A stretch of 64,000 nucleotides of DNA. Source: Trichomonas vaginalis G3. Lineage: Eukaryota > Parabasalia > Trichomonadida > Trichomonadidae. The notes beneath the pieces were generated by a model. That model searched no databases. It had not been told where the DNA came from and was given only the letters and a program-made list of their open reading frames with translations. The DNA lies in assembly GCF_026262505.1 (NCBI RefSeq), contig NC_067203.1:6696001-6760000 (forward strand), read 5' to 3'. Every line of letters begins with the position of its first letter. Position 1 is the first letter of the stretch. Shown here piece by piece: positions 18,463-29,165 of the stretch. Made by a program: the position numbers and the translations under genes.

Positions 18463-19479
18463 TTAGTATTCGAAAGGATCTTTATACTTAGATTTTGACC
18501 GTTTGGAACTTGAATCTGATAATGGAAAACAAAGTCCGAGCAAGAAATCGATTTCTTGTATAACATCGATAGTTTTGTCATTATAGTTAAGCCATTTTCT
18601 TAATCTTGATAAGCATAGCTCAACATGGTTGTCCATACAAAATTGTTCTGCAAAATTAATAAAAACAGATACAATTTCGCGGCCAAAGTTGTATAACTTC
18701 TTTGACAGCTTTGATTCAGCAACGATTTTTGTAACACTACTTGTTATATCTTTGGATTCTGAAATACCAAGAATAGTTAAGATATTATTGTATTTGTTGG
18801 TTAATTCGATGTTTTTATTAGTAATCTCTTGATATTCTTTGTTTTTCTTGCTAATTTGTTGAGATATTTCGAAAATATATGGATGTGTTTGAGGATACAT
18901 AGTATTTATCTTAGTAAGTAAAGATATAAGATAGTTTTCGGATTGTTTGTCGACAAATTCGTTTGAATTTGATTGTTCGATATCTCTTGGATACAAATAT
19001 TGAGTATATTGGATACCAAGCTGAGAAAGTTGAGTAGAAATCCGTCCTTGTAAGTGTTGTGGTTGTGTATATTGCAATAATGAATGAACTAGTTTATCAT
19101 ATTTTTGTATTTTATCGTTTTGAGCATCAATTATCTTCAAAGATTTAAACACTAGGTTTGCAAGGCTATTTCTTTCATTTAATAGTCTAATCATATCATT
19201 ACCTTGTGAATTAAATACATCATCAAAATTTTTCAGTAAATTTTCAACATCTTTCGATGAAATTTCTTCTTGGTTCGAATTTGCAATTGGTAGAGAACAA
19301 GTATTGATGAGTAATTTGTTTTGTTTTTCGAGTAATTTTTTCTGTTTTGATAATTCACTGACTTTTCTAGTTAAATCATCAACTTTAACTCTCAGTGAAC
19401 ATTCTTTGTTCTGAAGTTGAACGAAAGAGTTTTCGAAATTAGAGCATTGATGACAATAAGGACAGTATTGATCTTCCAT
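18463..19479 (-). CDS. Coiled-coil protein with N-terminal Cys pair
   Basis: A 338-residue protein of unknown function. It opens MEDQYCPYCHQCSNFENSF, with CPYC and HQC that could bind zinc, followed by a coiled coil over about residues 25-60 (LTRKVSELSKQKKLLEKQNKLL) and further helical segments to about residue 230. The C-terminal 100 residues look globular (SRLRKWLNYNDKTIDVIQ) and the extreme end is basic and Ser-rich. An Inr-like TCATTTT lies about ten bases before the ATG, so the start is well supported. It may be a cytoskeletal or scaffold protein; nothing proves this. Confidence 0.7.
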   Translation of the reverse strand: MEDQYCPYCHQCSNFENSFVQLQNKECSLRVKVDDLTRKVSELSKQKKLLEKQNKLLINTCSLPIANSNQEEISSKDVENLLKNFDDVFNSQGNDMIRLLNERNSLANLVFKSLKIIDAQNDKIQKYDKLVHSLLQYTQPQHLQGRISTQLSQLGIQYTQYLYPRDIEQSNSNEFVDKQSENYLISLLTKINTMYPQTHPYIFEISQQISKKNKEYQEITNKNIELTNKYNNILTILGISESKDITSSVTKIVAESKLSKKLYNFGREIVSVFINFAEQFCMDNHVELCLSRLRKWLNYNDKTIDVIQEIDFLLGLCFPLSDSSSKRSKSKYKDPFEY

Positions 19480-19484
19480 ATGAA

Positions 19485-19493
19485 TAAAAATGA
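19485..19493 (-). promoter_or_regulatory. Inr of the coiled-coil gene
   Basis: TCATTTT on the minus strand shortly before the ATG at 19479, matching TCAYTWY apart from the last position. Confidence 0.55.
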
Positions 19494-19567
19494 AGAAAGA
19501 TTATGAGAAAGTAATATTTAAAGTATTTACCAAATACAAAAAAGAATAAGCGCTACTCAACAACTAC

Positions 19568-20503
19568 TTAGTCCGTTAAATATTTCTCAGCGAGGAGAGC
19601 TGCCTGGCAGCCTGTAGCTGCTGATGTAATGGCCTGTCTGTAATGGCGGTCAGCGCAATCACCGCAGACGAAAACACCAGGAATAGAAGTAACAGGAGTA
19701 CCGTTTGTTAAGAAGTAACCTTGTTCATCTGTTTGAAGGTAGTCCTTGAAGACTTCTGTAGCTGGCTTGTGACCAATAGCGACGAATAAGCCATCGCATG
19801 GGATTTCGCTGACTTCGTTTGTGACAACATTTTTAACTTTGACACCTGTTACCTTGTTCTCACCGAGAACGTCTTCGATAACTGTGTTCCAGATCATTTG
19901 GATTGAGGAGGCCTCAACTCTCTTTCTCATTGGAAGGCTTGCGCGAAGCTGGTCTCTTCTGTGAACTAATTTAACAGACTTGCAAATCTTGGAGAGGAAG
20001 ATAGCTTCTTCAGCAGCAGCATCGCCACCACCAACGACAACTACATCCTTGCCTTTGTACAATGGGCCATCGCATGTTGCACAGCCAGAAACACCCTTGC
20101 CTTTGAGTCTTTCTTCGTTTGGAAGGCCAAGATAAAGAGCCTTAGCACCTGTTGCAACGATAACAGAGCGTGCCTTATAGTGTGTATCCATATCTGTGGA
20201 GAGGAGCTTTGGATTGACTGAGAAGTCAACTTTTGTAACAACTTCGTACTTGTATTCAGCTCCTGCTTCTGTGGCCTGCTTCTCAATAGCTTCAACAAGT
20301 CCAGGACCTGTTCCCTTCCAGCCTGGGAAGTTCTCAAGTTCTGTAGTTGTTGTAAGTTGGCCTCCAGGAACCTCACCATGCAAGACAATTACCTTGAAAC
20401 CAGCGCGAGCAGCATAAAGAGCTGCTGTGCTGCCACCTGGTCCACTACCGATGATAGCGATATCAACTGTTTCAGCTTTAGTCCAATCAATGTCACCCGA
20501 CAT
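19568..20503 (-). CDS. trxB: Thioredoxin reductase (NADPH, low-molecular-weight type)
   Basis: A 311-residue flavoprotein that passes electrons from NADPH to thioredoxin. The FAD-binding GSGPGG lies at residues 19-24, the redox-active CATC at 141-144 (CATCDGPL), the NADPH-binding GGGDAA at 158-163 with HRR at 181-183, and the C-terminal FAD motif GDCADRHYRQAITSAATG at 281-298. This is the bacterial-type, selenium-free enzyme known from trichomonads, where it is part of the peroxiredoxin-linked antioxidant system and a site of nitroimidazole reduction. Two thioredoxins occur in the same window at 61805 and 62738. Third-position G/C is raised relative to neighbours. Full length. Confidence 0.97.
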   Translation of the reverse strand: MSGDIDWTKAETVDIAIIGSGPGGSTAALYAARAGFKVIVLHGEVPGGQLTTTTELENFPGWKGTGPGLVEAIEKQATEAGAEYKYEVVTKVDFSVNPKLLSTDMDTHYKARSVIVATGAKALYLGLPNEERLKGKGVSGCATCDGPLYKGKDVVVVGGGDAAAEEAIFLSKICKSVKLVHRRDQLRASLPMRKRVEASSIQMIWNTVIEDVLGENKVTGVKVKNVVTNEVSEIPCDGLFVAIGHKPATEVFKDYLQTDEQGYFLTNGTPVTSIPGVFVCGDCADRHYRQAITSAATGCQAALLAEKYLTD

Positions 20504-20506
20504 AAA

Positions 20507-20513
20507 AAAGTGA
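20507..20513 (-). promoter_or_regulatory. Inr of thioredoxin reductase
   Basis: TCACTTT on the minus strand, four bases before the ATG at 20503; matches TCAYTWY except the final base, and gives a short leader. Confidence 0.7.
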
Positions 20514-22522
20514 TGTCAGAAAATTGACGCTGAAAATTTCTTATCAATTTAAATTGTCAGAAAAATTTTCGAAATTGAATACTGTTTTGGTCCTTCACGG
20601 GATTTTCAAAATAGGAGAAAAAAACCATATTCCTTTCTAAAGTCATTGCAATAAGCTTATCGAAAAAGTAAAATTTTTTTGGCCAATCATCAACACTCAC
20701 AAAAAATACTGAAAGGTTATTTAATTGCAAAGAGAGTGATTTGTGAAAGTTATCTTAAATACTACAAAAGTATTTGGTACGTTAAAAAATTTTCCGACAC
20801 TTTCAGAATTCGGTTCTGAAAACTTGAATAGTATTGTAATCGGAAGAATATATTCAATGGTTGATAAGCGTGTATAAAAATATATTAAATGGTAAAATTT
20901 GTATAAAAAGTAATTCAGTATACTGAATTGTTTGATTTTGCATATGTCTGTTGCACACCCTATGATATTTCCTTTGTTTCGATTCATTTTAAGAATAAGG
21001 CAAAACGATTTCCACTTAATTCATTGCCAATCAAATTAACAAGAAATAACGCTGACCTTGTTGCAAACATATAAAGCATACATGGTATTTCATACTGATA
21101 ACCTTAAAATTTATTAGCCAAAGATTGTTCGGGAAAAAAATTATCGAATTCAATTTTCATATTGTAAAATATGTTGGATTGACTAAATTACGGATTTTTA
21201 CAACAATATTTCACGTTTGTTATATGAGATATCGTATTCTCTACGAAAAACATTTTGCATGCCTCTTTCCATAACAAATTCATTTGCAAGAAATGATATG
21301 ACTCTGTAAACAAATACGAGCAAAACCTCATCGATCGACTAGATTATTAAAATGAAGTAACTTTTTGTTTAAATCAATTATAAAATGAATAAAAACTTTA
21401 CTTTTACTCTTCTCATTCAAGTACATTACTAATTTATATCACATCTTATCTGTGCATTGTATATTTCAATTTAGAATTAATGATAATGAGGAAGATATTT
21501 TTGATCTAAAATAAGATTTTTAATTTTCGCCTTCATTTCATCACCATACGTTGCAAATAAAGCTATGATATTACTAATTATGCTTAATTAATCAGTCTAA
21601 GAATCCAAAAAAAATTCAAAAATTCAAAAATGAAATTCAAAATTTCATTTTTTCTATTGAAAATATCAGTTTCTAAAAAATTTGGAAAATCAAAGTACTG
21701 GATAATTAGTTAAATATTCAATTTAACTCGTTTTTAATCATTAAACACATTTATTTTTATTTATTTTGATATCAAATTTGATAAATACTCATTTCAGAGT
21801 TAGTTAGATGCCATAATTATCGTTAAATATATTATTTCCACAACAAAAATATTATTTTAGGATAGTAAAATAAAATTGATAAATGGAAACCTACTACATT
21901 AGTATTAATGTAGTAACTATATCGGAAATTTGAGTTATTAATACTCTAGTCAAAATGTCTCAAATTGAAATCAGAAATATTCAAAGTTAATATGCGGGAC
22001 TGTGCATTAATTGTAAAGGTCTTCGCTATTTTTTACAAATTTATATAATAAGGATGACTTTTGTTTATTTTATTGCAATAATTTCCTCAAATTTTAGTAA
22101 CTTTTCCTATATTCAATATATTCGAATATGTATCATAATGTATGTAAATACCCAAAATTACGAGGAATTCTGTCGTTGCTTTTTCGAGATGCAAAATTTC
22201 GATTTTTAATGTGCGATTTTAGCTGGTGTAATCTTACTGTTATCCCCACGCATAGGTGCTGTTGCAATACAATGCAAATTAACGATGTTGAATTTAAATT
22301 GGATAATGCTTGAGAATAACTGACAATGTAACTAATTGTATTATACAAGATAGTTGCCAATTGGAGTAATAAATTCGACTGTATCAATCATTTCTTCCAT
22401 TTCCGGCATGACGGGCAGAAAGGAAGCGATCAGAAATCTCAGAAAAAAAGGACTCGTTTTTTAAAAAGGTCACCCCAATGGATTATATATAAATTAGGTG
22501 TTATCAGAGTTTAATCCATTCA
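20514..22522. other. Intergenic region with short hairpins
   Basis: About 2 kb of AT-rich DNA without a credible gene. Two perfect hairpins stand out: AAAAATGAAATT/AATTTCATTTTT (21626-21652, loop CAA) and TACTACATTA/TAATGTAGTA (21892-21915, loop GTAT). No repeat or RNA gene recognised. Confidence 0.5.
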
Positions 22523-22529
22523 TCATTTT
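22523..22529 (+). promoter_or_regulatory. Possible Inr of the GT61 gene
   Basis: TCATTTT about 65 bases before the preferred ATG at 22591; the first in-frame ATG after it is that one, which decides the start. Confidence 0.4.
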
Positions 22530-22590
22530 TTTTGTAGCGGAACTACTTACGCAATCCCAGACATCATTAACAAACGAAGCAAGCTCTTCA

Positions 22591-23807
22591 ATGCAACCGA
22601 ATACAATATTTATAAACTTCTTTATTGCTTTTTCTTCCTTCTTGACCATTTTTTCGAATTATAGATATGAAGATTCTTTAATTCGCTTCAACATCAGAAT
22701 AATAGGACCAAAAACACAAGAAAACATTAACCATAAAACGTGGTGGTATCAATGTCCCTATGTTCAAATGGATAAGATTTTTTATCAAAATGATCCGAAA
22801 GTAATTAACTATGCCCTGATATCAGGTCGAACATATACAGAACGAGCAATATGGTTTATGTTACATTATTTAAAGACGTTTTCGTTTCGAAAGGTCAAAT
22901 CTCAGATGAAAAGCGAAGTTTTAAGACAACTTATCAGGACCATAGCGGTCACACAATGATGCAGACAACTGGAGAATTGTTTGAATTAGTTTATTATATT
23001 CAGTATTTTAATATGTATTACCACAATATTCATGATTTCCTTTGTGCAATGATGTTTGTTCCGCAAGATTTGGTTTCCCGAGGCTTCATGGTTAATCCCC
23101 CTCCGTTGTATCGAGAAATTACTCAAGAAATTTTAAACTTTTTAGGATATAAAGTGACGTTTGTAGATTTGTCACAACAAATATATGTTCACTCCTTTTG
23201 GCTGATAAATAGTTTAGAATATGCTCACGGTTACACTGCAGGAGGCCTTGACAGGCTACGAAAGCTGATAAAAACAAAAGTCGACTTTAATAAAATCAAA
23301 CCTACAAGGTTTGTGATCAATAACAGACCAAAGGGAAGTGGAAGAAATTTCGATGATGTTAATAAGCTTTATGAAGCCATAAGTAGTGGTACAAAGATTG
23401 ATGAAGGCTCTAAATGGGAAATTGCTGAATCCCAATTCTCAAGTTCTGTAGAAACAATTGTTAAGTTTTGGCAATCATTGAAAGTTCTTGTTGCTCCTTG
23501 CGGATCCGGTATTTATAACTCAATATTTATGCATGATAAGTGTGGAATGTGTTTAATGTTCACTACTCAAGTAGATGAACCAAATCTTCAGCTTTGTGCG
23601 AATTTAAGATTTTTCTTAATTGGAGTTATCCATCCTAAGACCCCACATAAGGGCCCCGACGTTTATCCTTTGGATGTTCCTGCAATGGTGAAATACACAC
23701 AGAGAGTAGTTGATGCCGTGAATGCAGGACATTGGACAACAATGGAAGATGTTGTTGTTCATTTTCATGAACCAAGTTACTTGAATTCACCACCTCATGA
23801 ATTTTAG
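22591..23807 (+). pseudogene. GT61-type glycosyltransferase, frameshifted
   Basis: A type-II membrane glycosyltransferase of family GT61 (DUF563/EOGT-like), probably Golgi-resident. A membrane anchor lies near the N-terminus (FINFFIAFSSFLTIF). The catalytic region shows FNMYYHNIHDFLCAMM, TRFVINNRPKGSGRNFDDV and LVAPCGSGIYNSIFM, the typical end of the family in which a near-invariant GxGxxxxNxxF is seen. Coding switches frame at about 22840-22860 (ERAIWFM reads on in one frame, MVYVTLFKDVF in the other) with no trichomonad intron signals (GTATGT, ACTAAC ACACAG), so one single-base indel is inferred: either a real pseudogene mutation or an assembly error. The frame is also open upstream to 22498. 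Confidence 0.7.
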
Positions 23808-24768
23808 TCAAAATAGAATAGTTAATGACCTTCAATTTATACTATGGTTGTATAGAAATTTTATAGAATAAATTCCTTATTTCTGCTCATTTTTAAAATG
23901 GGCATGATATAAATTTGTTTTAGCTTATTCTTAATTTTTAATTCATGTTGATCAAAGTTCCACATTCAAGTTATATGACATATGTAGACCAACAAGAGTC
24001 CACTGTGGCACTTGGTCAGTCAAAGTTCCGCAAATAGAATATGATTGCGGAGCAGTGTGCCATTCCAAGAGATTTGCACAGGTAACAACCATCCATAACG
24101 ATGGATATTAATATGTTTAACTTGAAATAACCGAAGTCCAATCATTTCTAACTCATAGATGTGATAATTCAGCAGAAAGAAGTATTACCACTACGATCAT
24201 CTCTATTATTTCATTGATGCGCCATTAATCATATCACACATCTTCAGAAAATCTCTTTTAAAATAATGCTTGAAATATTATTAAGGATTAACAGTGTAGA
24301 ATGCTTAGAAGCTGTTGTATTTAACTCAACAGCCATTGCAATAAAAGTCATGATAAATCCTCAATCTGATTAGTTTGAAATTATTTGTTCATTAAGCACA
24401 ATTCTTCTAATTATTGTGCGAAGCATCACAAGAGAGTTCCTATTCTCCACGTTTGCAAAATTCTTAAGAAATTCATAGAAATCATGAATATTTGCGATTA
24501 CTGGGCATAAATCAATAAATTTGAACATACTCAAGAACAAAATAAGCGTTTCAACTATAGTAATCATCGATTTTAGAATTGGGCGTTTTTATTTTGTACA
24601 AAGCTCACTCATACTTCACTGCCAGAAACCGTTGATTATAACCATCGCTACAATATTCAATTTTTCAATGTGCTCAGTTCACATCGTTAATTATTATATT
24701 CTTTTATAGCTTGACTACACAGCGATTTTCAAATTTTACTAATTTTTTTATGCAATTTCTTTTATTCC
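23808..24768. other. Intergenic region
   Basis: About 960 bases with no credible gene. A slightly GC-richer island at about 23,980-24,080 contains a TCCGCAA/TTGCGGA stem (24027-24033, 24045-24051) and looks like a short coding remnant or structured RNA; neither can be supported further. Confidence 0.35.
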
Positions 24769-26094
24769 ATGGAAGAGAATGAATTTTTCTTCCAGTATTT
24801 ACAATCACATAAGAAGCTAGTTAAGTTTATAACTGCAGTAACTAAAGGGGAAGAGATTGGTAAATCCCCGAATCTATCATTTGAAGATTATAGACAGAAA
24901 ATTCATCAAGAAAATGTCGAGAAGCTTCAGAAGTTTGAAACAAAACTGAAAAGAGTTAACAACAAAGCTTATGTCCAATGCATGTCGAAACCGGCATATA
25001 TCCCACCATCATTTAATTTTACATATCACAAAATTAGATTTCTAGAAGATTTCATTAATAACTACCACAATAATATTGATAAGTTTGTTAAAAGATATGT
25101 AACAGAAGCTTTACCACTCTTTACTGTTGAGAATATGATTCCAACGTTGTATTTGCTCGTCATAGATCAGAAAAATCTAACCAAGTATGTTGAGAAGAAG
25201 AAAAAGAAGATCAAACGACTCAAAGATTATCATGAAACTCTTGTAGACAACTTGAAGAAGAAATTAAATGTAAAGTTTACACTAGACAATACAATAGCCG
25301 CATTGAACCAAATATTAAATACAATACATCCATCTTTTGACTCTTCACTCGCATTTTTCTGTCCAAACCCAATACAAGACTCATTTGAGGTTTTATTATT
25401 CCACCCAGATATTTTCTGTGCGGAACAAGTGAACAAAATATTAACACATTTCAGCAAGATGTCTCCTACAGACTTTGTTTTTGCCATTGTCAAATTCGTT
25501 GAATTTGTTGGAAAAACAATAGACAAAACAGATTCATTTTCACTCAGTGCATTAATCGGATTATGTTTTAGAGCATTTTTCGATAGAGTTTACCCAGAAG
25601 TTAAGCTTTTTATGGTTCCAGAATTATCTTTCGATTTAATTGCAACTTTACATGATTTCACAGTAGCAGAAATTGAACCGCCACGCGCATGCTGCCCACC
25701 ACTCAAAGATACAGATAAAATACGTGATATTTTTAAGAATGACGCACATTTTTCATTGGCAGTTGAACAAGCAGAGTTTATCAGCTTCTTTACTAATCCT
25801 CTCGATATTCTACATCACATGTACCACGCGTTATGCGAAATAGAGAAAGCTGCCCACGTATATGGCGGAAATGACTCTGCTTTAATGTCATTTGACGTCA
25901 CTTTTGGCCTTGTTTTATGTGTTTTACTCAGTGCTGATATCCCCGAATTAATGAGAATTGCAATGTTCACAGATCAGTTTACTCCTGAAACAGGACTTTG
26001 CCCAGACTTCGAATTCGCAAGGGCAAAGCTTAGTACTGCATCTGTGCATTTGCAGAACAAAGCACAACAAAAAATGTCACAAATGAAACAATAA
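24769..26094 (+). CDS. Probable VPS9-domain protein
   Basis: A 441-residue protein. The N-terminal 250 residues are helical with a strongly basic stretch (YVEKKKKKIKRLKDYHE) near residue 140. The C-terminal third (about 340-430) has the outline of a VPS9 domain, the exchange factor for Rab5-type GTPases: FDVTFGLVLCVLLSADIPEL resembles the A-D-x-L-x-P-x-x helix and FTPETGLCPDFEFARAKLST the closing segment. VPS9 proteins are numerous in trichomonads and act at early endosomes. Assignment rests on these patterns only; a diverged unknown helical domain is the alternative. The stop is TAA followed by TTTGTT with an AATAAA at 26129, and the ATG is in good context. Confidence 0.5.
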   Translation: MEENEFFFQYLQSHKKLVKFITAVTKGEEIGKSPNLSFEDYRQKIHQENVEKLQKFETKLKRVNNKAYVQCMSKPAYIPPSFNFTYHKIRFLEDFINNYHNNIDKFVKRYVTEALPLFTVENMIPTLYLLVIDQKNLTKYVEKKKKKIKRLKDYHETLVDNLKKKLNVKFTLDNTIAALNQILNTIHPSFDSSLAFFCPNPIQDSFEVLLFHPDIFCAEQVNKILTHFSKMSPTDFVFAIVKFVEFVGKTIDKTDSFSLSALIGLCFRAFFDRVYPEVKLFMVPELSFDLIATLHDFTVAEIEPPRACCPPLKDTDKIRDIFKNDAHFSLAVEQAEFISFFTNPLDILHHMYHALCEIEKAAHVYGGNDSALMSFDVTFGLVLCVLLSADIPELMRIAMFTDQFTPETGLCPDFEFARAKLSTASVHLQNKAQQKMSQMKQ

Positions 26095-26358
26095 ATTTGT
26101 TATTAATTTATTTTATATAAATTGAGAATAAAGAAATCTTGTTTGAGTTATTGTAAACTGATTTCCGCACATATTTAACAATGGTATTTAAAAATTAAAT
26201 ATCGAATTAAAAATACCAAAGCATTAATTAATAAAGCTATAATCAAACGTTTTCCTAGAAGATAGACAAACATATTCTTAATTGTGTTATGGTTTTGGTA
26301 AAAATGAAAGATTTTTTTTTTAAATCTAACATACATGATTATATTTACTATCAAACAT

Positions 26359-27381
26359 TTATAAAGCGCATTGAGAAACAAGGTTGTTGCAGGATAATGG
26401 TCTTGCTCTATGGGCAAGTCCGACAATTCTTTCTCTTGATCTGACAAGGAGTTTTCCATTACTGTTGTTGGAAATGTTCTTGTTAACACTGAAAATGAGT
26501 CTTGGAAGGGAGCATCCGGAGATATTCTGTTTTTCGATTTTGGTCTTTCTAATTCCAAGGAACGTTCCCTGACGATCTTCAATGAATTTCATGATTTGTG
26601 AGCTTGTTGGTCTTTCCTGTGGATCAACTGTCAGACAATTCTTAATAACCAAACCCATCAATCCTTGTGGCTTGATTTCTAGGATTAAAGAATTGTTGTA
26701 AATTGATTTGATAAAGTTGAAATCACCATTGAACTGGAAAGGAAGTTCCAAGCTGCAAAGAACGTGGAGTGTAATTCCGAATGACCAAATATCTCCTTTT
26801 GTTCCATCGTAGTCTGTTCCACAGATAACTTCTGGAGGCATAAAGAAGGATGTTCCGCAAACAGTACTAAGAGATGATGCGTTTTCCTTGGCCAATCCAA
26901 AATCGATCAAGACTGGGTTCATGTCTCGGTCAAAAAGTATATTGGATGGCTTAATATCTCTGTGAGCTATTCCGCGCTTGTGTAAATATTCGAGAGCACT
27001 GAGGATCTGAAGTGAAATTCGAACTTGTTCTTCTACACTGAAACGAATGCCTTGCGAGATGAGTGATTGGAGGTCACCACCATCTACGTAGTCCATAACA
27101 ATAAGAATTATATCTTCTTCGTAGATGACTTCATGAACTTTGATGACATTTGGATGATCCAACCTGGCAGATAATCTTAATTCGTTCTCCAAATACTGAA
27201 GCCTGTTCTTCTTCACCATGCATTGGCGATCGACTATTTTAATAGCATATTGCTTCTTAGTTTTAGTGTCAACAGCAAGTACAACAACTGCAAAGCCTCC
27301 ACGGCCAAGAGTTCTCAATACATGATACTTGCCTATTTGGGATGGGACACGGATAGAAGATGCAACTGCCTGTGTAGACAT
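26359..27381 (-). CDS. Ser/Thr protein kinase (CAMK-like)
   Basis: About 340 residues. Kinase domain from residue 18: glycine loop GRGGFAVVV, catalytic Lys in AIKIVDRQ, catalytic loop HRDIKPSNILFD, DFGLA, and the activation segment CGTSFFMPPEV, where PPE replaces the usual APE. The C-terminal 70 residues are basic and Arg-rich (LLVRSRERIVGLAHRARPL). The family is the compact CAMK/SNF1-like group that is very numerous in trichomonads. The start at 27381 is chosen over the longer open frame because an Inr (TCATTTT, 27410-27416) lies 29 bases before it and because the related kinase at 29166-30143 aligns from the same point. Confidence 0.9.
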   Translation of the reverse strand: MSTQAVASSIRVPSQIGKYHVLRTLGRGGFAVVVLAVDTKTKKQYAIKIVDRQCMVKKNRLQYLENELRLSARLDHPNVIKVHEVIYEEDIILIVMDYVDGGDLQSLISQGIRFSVEEQVRISLQILSALEYLHKRGIAHRDIKPSNILFDRDMNPVLIDFGLAKENASSLSTVCGTSFFMPPEVICGTDYDGTKGDIWSFGITLHVLCSLELPFQFNGDFNFIKSIYNNSLILEIKPQGLMGLVIKNCLTVDPQERPTSSQIMKFIEDRQGTFLGIRKTKIEKQNISGCSLPRLIFSVNKNISNNSNGKLLVRSRERIVGLAHRARPLSCNNLVSQCAL

Positions 27382-27409
27382 TGCCCGGAGAATAGAAAAA
27401 TCCTTGAAA

Positions 27410-27416
27410 AAAATGA
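27410..27416 (-). promoter_or_regulatory. Inr of the kinase gene
   Basis: TCATTTT on the minus strand 29 bases ahead of the chosen ATG (27381). It lies inside the longer open frame, so it argues against the upstream ATG. Confidence 0.5.
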
Positions 27417-27994
27417 GTAAATAATGACATAGAAAAATCAAAGTTCTCAATTCCCTCAATTAATTCAATAACATTTTTTAAATAAAAATATAATATTATA
27501 ATTTTTTGTGATAATTGGACTGTTCACATAATTGTAGACAATATGTTGAATAAAAAATAATTTTCAATGAATTTGAATAATGCTCGTTATTCCACAAAAA
27601 TCGAGAATCTTACTATACAGCATATCTTCTAAATCACCTCTCTGTTATTATTTCAAAGGATCAAAATTTTGAATGATGAAAAAACTAAATCTCATTGAAA
27701 TAAGTAAGTATTCAATTTAAAATTACTGTTATCCAGGAAAATTATAATCTAGATATGATATATAACATATGAAAATTAGTTATTCGAAATCATTGAATTT
27801 AAAAATATTATAATATCAATAACTTTACTAATACAAGTGGAAAAATCAAAATTACAAAATTGAGATGAGATGGATATGTCAATTCAAAAAGTTTTTGAGA
27901 TTAAAAAATGAAAGTCTCATCACACTTTTCAATGCTCGATTTTTAAAAACTGTTTAAAAATGGAGCTTATATTGAAATAGTGTAGAGACTAAAA

Positions 27995-28057
27995 ATTACC
28001 ACAGACTATTTCAGAGGATTGAGTTGCCACTCAATCCTCTGAAAAGTCTGAGGTAAT
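27995..28057. repeat. Long near-perfect hairpin
   Basis: TTTCAGAGGATTGAGT (28009-28024) and ACTCAATCCTCTGAAA (28029-28044) pair perfectly around TGCC. The stem continues outwards through GACT/AGTC and ATTACC/GGTAAT, about 26 pairs in all with small bulges. It stands in a gene-free region; it could be a foldback or MITE remnant. Confidence 0.8.
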
Positions 28058-28296
28058 TTGCAAACTTTATTTTTGACATTAAACTGTATTTACCTTAACT
28101 CCAAATTTAATAAAGGAATTATGATTTCTTTAAAAAATTTGTTGTCGCCAGACAATACCTCATGAAACCATAATTATATCATTAGAATTTATTATCAAAT
28201 CTAATTGTTCATTAATTGGAATCCAATATTAACTTTTCATTATGTTTTGATTTTATTCTTAGTCCAATCATCGTTAATCTATGAGGAATTGTAATA

Positions 28297-28732
28297 AACA
28301 GAAATTCATCAAAAGTGACAGCTCTCAATTTTTTGACATTTGTAAATTCTAAATTGAATGAGAAAAATGAAATAATACTAAGCATAATACAATATTCTAG
28401 ATTTAATTATAATTAGGAAAAAGTTAGTTTTGAGAGTACTTTTCATAGGCATATAGAATGAAATCTTCTGAAAAATAATATCACATAAACTCATATTATT
28501 TTCTAATATATAACTATTTTATATAAAAATCAAATTCAATGATCTTAAAAGCGAAGGATAAACCTCAAAATTTACGAATATAATGAGTGGGAATATAATG
28601 CTTATCTATCATAAAACCATATGAAATATCAATTTTTGCTTTACGCCTAATTTTTGACGACAATTAGCAAAAAATGTTAAATGTTAACACTCAGTCCATT
28701 TGAATATGAAAAATAAAATTGACTTTGATTAA
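28297..28732 (-). mobile_element. TA-flanked MITE, truncated copy
   Basis: 436 bases that are the reverse complement of 32191-32626 with about one base difference noticed. The outer end starts AACAGAAATTCATCAAAAGT behind a TA. The other terminus, present in the copy at 32108, is missing: similarity stops after GACTTTGATTAA. No coding capacity. TA target and short TIRs suggest the Tc1/mariner group. Confidence 0.8.
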
Positions 28733-29165
28733 ATGTTTTTATTTATCATGCAATTCTTCTTGCGACCAAAGGTTTGAATAAAATTTCAAAAAATAAGATA
28801 GCTTAAAAAATAATATACGGTAATGTTTACTAATAGATGAATAGTATATAAATTCTATTAAAATGGATTTGATCCAAAAAATATATAATTTTGAAGGGAA
28901 ACAGTCGAGATAATCGTCTCAAAATAATTAACTGCTCTTGTCAAAATTTCCGTTAAGCGAAATTAGTTAAAACTCAACAGCGTTACTTTCCTTCCTTACC
29001 TTATATGATTTTTCACTTCTTTATTCTCAAAATTTATGGTTTGAAGTTCATAATTCTTACAGATTACCAAATAATATATAGATTCTTACTATCGGAAATA
29101 AATACATTTTTATATCAAGTTATATCATACAATAATTATGTATTACTCTGGATCATATCACAATC

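Noticed and set aside
20721-20987. 88-codon minus-strand frame in the long intergenic region
   Set aside because: Phe/Tyr/Ile-rich composition typical of translated AT-rich spacer and no Inr or neighbour support.
22128-22387. Overlapping frames on both strands before the GT61 gene
   Set aside because: Mutual shadows with no pattern of a protein family.
24000-24080. GC-richer, hairpin-containing island as an snRNA or other ncRNA gene
   Set aside because: It matches no snRNA I know and has no Pol III boxes; it also reads like a short coding remnant, so no call is made.
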